Shown here piece by piece: positions 32,942 to 37,882 of a stretch of DNA of 37,882 nucleotides (position 1 is the first letter of the stretch; every line of letters starts with the position of its first letter). A model generated the notes under the pieces. That model was not told the origin of the DNA. It did not search any database and saw only the letters and a list, made by a program, of their open reading frames with translations. Made by a program: the position numbers and the translations under genes. Source of the stretch: Sphingobium ummariense RL-3 (GTDB lineage: Bacteria > Pseudomonadota > Alphaproteobacteria > Sphingomonadales > Sphingomonadaceae); assembly GCF_000447205.1 (NCBI RefSeq), contig NZ_AUWY01000070.1, positions 1 through 37,882 on the forward strand, in the 5' to 3' direction.

Positions 32942-34588
32942 ATGGAGCGATCGGACAAATTTCGCGCACGGCAACAGCGAATAAGAAAATTCGGCTTAAG
33001 CGTGCACGTCCGTGAAGACAGCCTGGCGATGCGATCGGTGTATGACGCTATATCACGTCGCAAGCTGAATGATAAACAAAAAAAGATCATGAACAATTAT
33101 TGGAAGAGAGCTAACGCCATAGCCGCCGTACAGCGCTCGGGGGGGTCTGGACTTTATGTGGATCGGTATCTCCGCCATTTCACGCAGGAATATAATGGAA
33201 GGATATTTGGCGGGCAAGGTATTCACATGCCTACATCGTTTAATACGATAAATGCTTTCTTAGATCTCGACGAGAAAGTAATGGTGCTGAAGTTCCTGCC
33301 ACAACAAGAGAACGTGATTACGTTTGGGAGGCTTCTCGATCACATCACTGATCCAAAAATGGATACTAGTGTTGTTTCTGCTATTTCACTGATGGATGAG
33401 TTAACGATCTACGAAATTAACATGCTTGGGGGGCACGCGGAGTTCAAAATTCCCGGTGCTGAAGAATTTGTGTTCTGCGGATCAGCGTTCTGCCTAGAAG
33501 GAGATGAGGTCGCCTTCATGGGTGTTTTCGGTCGGGCCAATCCTAATCCGACATCAAGAAAAGAAAAGATGCGCGAAGTCGATATATATCCTGGGAAGGA
33601 GTTTCTCGGCCAAGAAGGGCAGGAGATGGACCTCTCCGACGAACCGCTGTTTGGAGACGAAGGATATACTCCCGTAATTCTGCTAACCCGGGTCAATCCG
33701 AAAGATGGAAAAGTGCAATCTAGGTATGTCCTGGAAGAAACGAGAGACGTGTTCCACGTTATAACTGACAACCCTCAAGATCTGGAATGGATGATCCAGG
33801 CGCGTAGCGCACCTGAGAACATGATCGAAAACTACCTGTCGAAGATCGATGAGTTTGTCCCTCTGTTCGAATTGATGTTTGCGACCCCGAGCTGCTTGTA
33901 TCTAATGGAAGGCGATGACGTATCACTTGAGCGTCACCCTACACAGCTACGTTTGGAGCCCCAGGGTCGGGATGCACGTCTCGCGAGCATTCTCCCGGTT
34001 TCCGAATCGCCTCGCTTTGTTGTCGTAAACACCCTGCTTGATCTCGGGCCTGAGCTTGGCGGGCGTTACGAGATACGCCCCTCAAATCTCAAAATCGAGA
34101 CGACCGGTCACTGGAAGACGCTCGGTCTTGGCAGTGAGGGCAAAGATAAGGTTGGTCACTCCGTACAGGGCAAAACCTGGGTGACGAGCCAGAATTCTTG
34201 GTATGAAGGAGGCAGGGGCAACTCAGAGCCTTTCGACCGGCCTTCAACGATCGAAACCGCAAGTGAAACGGATCCAATGGGCTATGTCTATGTGCTAAGA
34301 AACGCGTCCCACGGTCGAGACGTGTACAAGATTGGCTATACCACCAAAACGCCGGACGAGCGCGCGCTACAGCTTGGCAGCACAAGTGGGCAGCCCGACA
34401 TTTTCAATGTTGTTCAATACTGGGTAGTTCGGTCACCGCGTATGGTCGAACATCGCATCCATGAACTTTTGAAGGATTATCGGGTCAACAAGAGCCGGGA
34501 GTTTTTCCAACTTAAGTATTCTCGTATTCGTGAGACGATCGAGTTGGTCATCGCACAGTTCGATGCGGCGATTTCAGAGGAGAAATAG
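32942..34588 (+). CDS. Large protein with C-terminal T5orf172/GIY-YIG-type domain
   Basis: A 548-residue protein. Residues about 448-540 form a T5orf172 (MUG113) domain of the GIY-YIG nuclease superfamily: MGYVYVLRNASHGRDVYKIG, then YTTKTPDERALQLGSTSG, VVRSPRMVEHRIHELLKDYR and SREFFQL. The preceding ~430 residues match nothing I know; they look like a soluble α/β protein with a basic N-terminus (ERSDKFRARQQRIRKFG). ATG 32942 follows GAGGGG with good spacing and is preferred to a GTG at 32924. Codon use and base composition are clearly AT-richer than the neighbours, with rare-type codons (ATA, AGA), indicating horizontal acquisition. It stands alone between a LysR gene and a repeat; a defence or DNA-processing role is possible. 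Confidence 0.82.
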   Translation: MERSDKFRARQQRIRKFGLSVHVREDSLAMRSVYDAISRRKLNDKQKKIMNNYWKRANAIAAVQRSGGSGLYVDRYLRHFTQEYNGRIFGGQGIHMPTSFNTINAFLDLDEKVMVLKFLPQQENVITFGRLLDHITDPKMDTSVVSAISLMDELTIYEINMLGGHAEFKIPGAEEFVFCGSAFCLEGDEVAFMGVFGRANPNPTSRKEKMREVDIYPGKEFLGQEGQEMDLSDEPLFGDEGYTPVILLTRVNPKDGKVQSRYVLEETRDVFHVITDNPQDLEWMIQARSAPENMIENYLSKIDEFVPLFELMFATPSCLYLMEGDDVSLERHPTQLRLEPQGRDARLASILPVSESPRFVVVNTLLDLGPELGGRYEIRPSNLKIETTGHWKTLGLGSEGKDKVGHSVQGKTWVTSQNSWYEGGRGNSEPFDRPSTIETASETDPMGYVYVLRNASHGRDVYKIGYTTKTPDERALQLGSTSGQPDIFNVVQYWVVRSPRMVEHRIHELLKDYRVNKSREFFQLKYSRIRETIELVIAQFDAAISEEK

Positions 34589-34607
34589 GGACGCGACACC
34601 CCTCCGT

Positions 34608-34646
34608 CAGGCGCTTCGCGCCTGCCACCTCCCCTGTCAGGGGAGG
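34608..34646. terminator. Tandem hairpins between convergent genes
   Basis: CAGGCGC-TTC-GCGCCTG (34608-34624) and CCTCCCCT-GTC-AGGGGAGG (34628-34646) are two perfect hairpins in the 78-base gap between the T5orf172 gene and the SIMPL gene. They resemble a common sphingomonad intergenic repeat and probably serve as a bidirectional terminator, although there is no strong T-run. Confidence 0.65.
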
Positions 34647-34666
34647 ATGGCATTTGCGGGAGCGAC

Positions 34667-35401
34667 TTAGCGTTCCAGCGCGTATTGCACGGTCAGGGTG
34701 ACTTGCGAGCTGACCTGGCCGGGTTCGACCGGGGTGGGGTCGGCGGCGATGGAGTCGGCCTTGAAGCGGGCCTGGACCATCGGCATGGGGGGCATGCCGC
34801 CGCTGTTGCTTTCGCTGATCGAGACCAGCCGGGCCGAGCGGTAGCCGGCCGCCTGGGCGTAGAAATCCGCCTGCGCCTTCGCCGACTTGAGCGCGGTCGC
34901 GCGGGCCTGCGCCAGCATCGGCGAGGGATCGGCGATCGAGAAGCTGGGGCCGTTGATGTTGGTCGCGCCCGCCTTCACCAGTGCGTCGAGCAGCGGGCCG
35001 ACCTGCTTGATGTCGCGCAGCTTGACCGACAGCTGGTTCGACGCCTCATAGCCGATGAAGCGCGGCCCCGATGGCTGGCCGTCGCGGTTGTTGTAGTCAT
35101 ATTGGGCGTTCAGGTTGATGCCGCTGGTCTGCACGTCCTTCTTGGCGATGCCGGCCTTTTCCAGCGTGGCGATGAGGCTCTGCGTCTTCGTCGCATTGTC
35201 GCGCATCGCCTGCTCCGCGCTCATCGCGCGGGTCTGGACGCCGGTGCCGACGATCGCCATGTCGGGCGCGGCCTCCACGGTCTCGGTGACATTGAGCGTC
35301 ACTACCGGCGCGGTTTCGGCGATGGTGACGCTGGTCTGGGCGACGGCTGCGACCGGCAGCGCGGCGGCGCCGAGCGCCATCAGGGCGAAAGCGGATTTCA
35401 T
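34667..35401 (-). CDS. SIMPL-domain (DUF541) periplasmic protein
   Basis: A 244-residue exported protein. A signal peptide (MKSAFALMALGAAALPVAAV, cleaved after AQ) is followed by the DUF541/SIMPL fold: VTLNVTETVEAAPDMAIVGT, DVQTSGINLNAQYDYNNRDG, and YEASNQLSVKLRDIKQVGPL, then the repeated A-R-x-x-A-L-x-x-A-K helix. The family includes Brucella BP26 and E. coli YggE (linked to oxidative stress) and forms channel-like or chaperone-like oligomers. Start ATG 35401 is fixed by the signal peptide; the open frame continues upstream without coding sense. Confidence 0.9.
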   Translation of the reverse strand: MKSAFALMALGAAALPVAAVAQTSVTIAETAPVVTLNVTETVEAAPDMAIVGTGVQTRAMSAEQAMRDNATKTQSLIATLEKAGIAKKDVQTSGINLNAQYDYNNRDGQPSGPRFIGYEASNQLSVKLRDIKQVGPLLDALVKAGATNINGPSFSIADPSPMLAQARATALKSAKAQADFYAQAAGYRSARLVSISESNSGGMPPMPMVQARFKADSIAADPTPVEPGQVSSQVTLTVQYALER

Positions 35402-35609
35402 GGGTTCATTCTCCTCTGGGAACCTGTGCAGCCCTTTTGTGACGGCTGCGATGAACGGACGCTGATGCGCGGTGAAAGCCGTCAGACAGGTTCGGGTTCC
35501 CTGAAGGAGAGGCTGGACGTGCCCACCCCGCTGCGACTGGCTGCGCCTTGGGCTTGGCAAGTCTCGCTGCCCCTTGCCCTGCCGCGCGGGAGGCCCTAGC
35601 TGCACCGGC

Positions 35610-37391
35610 ATGGCGGCTCCCATTCTTTCCTTCGAAAATCTCGGCCTTTCGCAGGGCACGCACTGGCTGTTCCGGCATCTCGACGTGTTCGTGGGCGAGC
35701 GCGACCGGCTGGCGCTGATCGGGCGCAACGGCGCGGGCAAGACGACGCTGCTGAAGCTGCTGGCCGGGCGGATCGAGGCGGACGAGGGCACGCGATCGGT
35801 GCGGCCGGGCGCGCGCGTCATCCTGCTGGAGCAGGACCCCGACGTTTCGGGCTTCGCCACGCTGCGCGATTTCGCGCTGGCGGGGCAATATGCGCCGCCC
35901 GCGCATGAGGTGGAGGCGATCGCCAGCCAGCTGGGCACCGACCTGTCGCGCGAGGCGGCGACCGCGTCGGGCGGCGAGCGGCGCCGCGCCGCGATCGCCC
36001 GCGCGCTGGCGAGCGAGCCCGACCTGCTGCTGCTGGACGAGCCGACCAACCATCTGGACATTTCCGCGATCGACTGGCTGGAAGGCTGGCTGGGGCGCTA
36101 TTCCGGCGCCTTCATCGTGATCAGCCACGACCGCGCCTTCCTGACCCGGCTGACGCGGCAGACGCTGTGGCTGGACCGGGGCGCGATGCGCCGCAACGAG
36201 ATCGGCTTCGGCGGGTTCGAGGACTGGATGGAAGCGGTCTATGCCGAGGAGGCGCGCGCCGCCGAGAAGCTGGACGCGAAGCTGAAGATCGAGGCGCACT
36301 GGCTGGAGCGCGGCGTCACCGCGCGGCGCAAGCGCAACCAGGGGCGGCTGTCCAAGCTGTGGGAGATGCGCGCCCAGCGCGCCGCCATGGTCGGGCCGCA
36401 GGGCGTGGCGAAGATCGCCGTCGCCGCCGACGACAGCAAGACCAAGAGCGTCATCGCCGCCGAGCATGTGACCAAGAATTTCGGCGAGCGGGCCATCATC
36501 CGCGACCTGTCCCTGCGCATCCAGCGCGGCGACCGGATCGGCATCGTCGGCGGTAATGGCGCGGGCAAGACCACGCTGCTGAAGCTGCTGACCGGCGAGC
36601 TGGAACCCGACAGCGGCACGGTGACGCTGGCGCGGACGCTGGACATGATCTTCATCGACCAGCAGCGCAGCCTGATGCAGGCCGACAAGTCGGTGCGCGA
36701 CGTGCTGGCGGAAGGGGGCGACTGGATCGACGTCCGGGGCGTGCGCAAGCATGTGCACGGATACCTGAAGGACTTCCTGTTCGACCCGTCGCTGGCGGAG
36801 GCGAAGATCGGCACGCTGTCCGGCGGGGAACGCTCGCGGCTGCTGTTCGCGCGGGAATTTGCGCGGGAATCCAACCTGCTGGTGCTGGACGAGCCGACCA
36901 ACGACCTGGACCTGGAGACGCTGGACCTGCTGCAGGAGGTGATCGCCGACTATGACGGCACGGTGCTGATCGTCAGCCACGACCGCGACTTCCTGGACCG
37001 GACGGTGACGGTGACGCTGGGGCTCGACGGGTCCGGCACGGTCGACGTGATCGTCGGCGGCTATGCCGACTGGGTGGCGAAGCGCAACCCGAAAAGCGCG
37101 CCGCGCGCCGAGAAGAAGGCGGCGGCCGCGCCGGCGCCGCCCCGGCCGGTTTCGGCCAAGCTCAGCTACAAGGACCAGCGCGACCTGGACCTGCTGCCCA
37201 AGCGGATCGAGGAACTGGAGGCGGCGATCGCAGGGCATGAGGAGGCGCTGGCCGATCCGGCGCTCTACACCCGCGATCCCACGCGGTTCGCGGCGCTGAC
37301 GGCGGCGATCGAGAAGGCGCGCGGGGAAAAGGACGCGGCCGAGGAACGCTGGCTGGAACTGGCGGAAAAGGCGGAAGGGATGGGGCAGTGA
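35610..37391 (+). CDS. ABC-F family ATPase (Uup-like)
   Basis: A soluble tandem-ATPase that acts on ribosomes rather than in transport. The first module has GRNGAGKTTLLKLLAG, SGGERRRAAIARAL and LLLLDEPTNHLD; the second has GGNGAGKTTLLKLLTG, LSGGERSRLLFAREFA and LVLDEPTNDLD. The C-terminal 75 residues form the coiled-coil of Uup (SYKDQRDLDLLPKRIEELEA, PTRFAALTAAIEKARGEKD). The product has 593 residues. ATG 35610 (MAAPILSFENLGLS) is chosen because the ABC fold begins there. Its stop overlaps the next start (GTGA). Confidence 0.94.
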   Translation: MAAPILSFENLGLSQGTHWLFRHLDVFVGERDRLALIGRNGAGKTTLLKLLAGRIEADEGTRSVRPGARVILLEQDPDVSGFATLRDFALAGQYAPPAHEVEAIASQLGTDLSREAATASGGERRRAAIARALASEPDLLLLDEPTNHLDISAIDWLEGWLGRYSGAFIVISHDRAFLTRLTRQTLWLDRGAMRRNEIGFGGFEDWMEAVYAEEARAAEKLDAKLKIEAHWLERGVTARRKRNQGRLSKLWEMRAQRAAMVGPQGVAKIAVAADDSKTKSVIAAEHVTKNFGERAIIRDLSLRIQRGDRIGIVGGNGAGKTTLLKLLTGELEPDSGTVTLARTLDMIFIDQQRSLMQADKSVRDVLAEGGDWIDVRGVRKHVHGYLKDFLFDPSLAEAKIGTLSGGERSRLLFAREFARESNLLVLDEPTNDLDLETLDLLQEVIADYDGTVLIVSHDRDFLDRTVTVTLGLDGSGTVDVIVGGYADWVAKRNPKSAPRAEKKAAAAPAPPRPVSAKLSYKDQRDLDLLPKRIEELEAAIAGHEEALADPALYTRDPTRFAALTAAIEKARGEKDAAEERWLELAEKAEGMGQ

Positions 37392-37882
37392 GCGGGCCGG
37401 CGGGACAGGTCTCACCTCCGCGCTCCCATCATGCCGTCCATTATGTGAATCGGACGGGCTGGCTGCGCGCGGCGGTGCTGGGGGCCAATGACGGGATCGT
37501 GTCGACCGCCAGCCTGATGGCGGGCATCGCCGCCTCGGGCGCGGAGGCCGGGTCGATCCTGCTGACCGGCGCCGCCGCGCTGGTGGCGGGCGCGATGTCG
37601 ATGGCGGCGGGCGAATATGTGTCGGTCAGCGCGCAGTCGGAGACCGAGCGGGCGGACCTGGCCAAGGAGCGCAAGGCGCTGGCCCAGCAGCCGCAGGCGG
37701 AGTGGGAGGAACTGCGCGATATCTATGTGGAACGCGGCCTTTCCGCCGATCTGGCGGGGCAGGTGGCGCACCAGCTGATGGCGGCCGATGCGCTCGCCGC
37801 CCATGCCCGCGACGAGCTGGGCATATCGGACCTTTCGAGGCCGCGGCCGGTGCAGGCGGCGCTGGCGTCCGCCGCCGCCTTT
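37388..37882 (+). CDS. VIT-family transporter (partial, runs off window)
   Basis: The frame starts at GTG 37388, overlapping the ABC-F stop by four bases, and remains open to the window end (165 codons). It shows the VIT1/CCC1 pattern: WLRAAVLGANDGIVSTASLM, then LTGAAALVAGAMSMAAGEYVS, VSAQSETERADLAKER, and the helical cytosolic segment with ELRDIYVERGL and ADLAGQVAHQLM. VIT proteins export Fe2+/Mn2+ from the cytosol. The last transmembrane segments (homologues have about 230-235 residues) are beyond the window. Confidence 0.9.
   Translation, partial: MSGPAGQVSPPRSHHAVHYVNRTGWLRAAVLGANDGIVSTASLMAGIAASGAEAGSILLTGAAALVAGAMSMAAGEYVSVSAQSETERADLAKERKALAQQPQAEWEELRDIYVERGLSADLAGQVAHQLMAADALAAHARDELGISDLSRPRPVQAALASAAAF

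Noticed and set aside
35406..37415. 669-codon minus-strand open frame over the ABC-F gene
   Set aside because: Antisense shadow of a clear ABC-F ATPase.

Overview
The window looks like a chromosomal segment of an alphaproteobacterium of the order Sphingomonadales (Sphingobium/Sphingomonas type). This rests on the very GC-rich core genes, the dprA-topA and lepB-rnc-era gene orders, and scattered palindromic intergenic repeats of the kind common in that group. The assignment is inferred from gene content and was not checked against a database.

Positions 1 to about 18,960 are an integrated, phage-derived element with visibly lower GC than the right half. A large serine recombinase (17237-18937) lies at its right edge. 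Immediately beyond it an open frame encodes only the C-terminal part of DprA, so the element sits inside dprA. The minus-strand packaging and capsid module reads from a terminase-side gene (8339-8878) through large terminase, portal, prohead protease and HK97-type capsid. Two insertion sequences damage it. An IS1380-family element (2870-4515, flanked by CTAG/CTAG) splits the protease gene, which can be rebuilt in frame across the insertion. An IS1182-like element at the left edge cuts off the 3' end of the capsid gene. No tail, lysis, repressor or replication gene is visible; the left end and the dprA 5' part lie outside the window.

Between the packaging module and the integrase (about 8.9-17.2 kb) is an accessory zone with three RNase-like proteins of different folds: a NYN-domain protein, a protein with a HEPN-type Rx4H motif, and a PIN-domain protein with a coiled-coil tail. 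It also holds an unrecognised protein in a probable operon with the NYN gene, a membrane-anchored nuclease-like protein lacking one expected acidic residue, a catalytic-domain-only tyrosine recombinase, a DUF2958 protein and several small unknowns. This zone is the best candidate for an undescribed system, most likely phage-defence or inter-element conflict cargo. The function is inference.

The right half is mostly ordinary chromosome: topA; an SDR with a divergent AraC regulator; lepB-rnc-era; pgi; glutathione reductase; a 2OG-Fe dioxygenase; an SDR/LysR divergent pair; a SIMPL-domain periplasmic protein; an ABC-F ATPase and the start of a VIT-family transporter. One gene stands out there: an AT-richer 548-codon gene (32942-34588) with a C-terminal T5orf172/GIY-YIG-type domain, apparently acquired horizontally.
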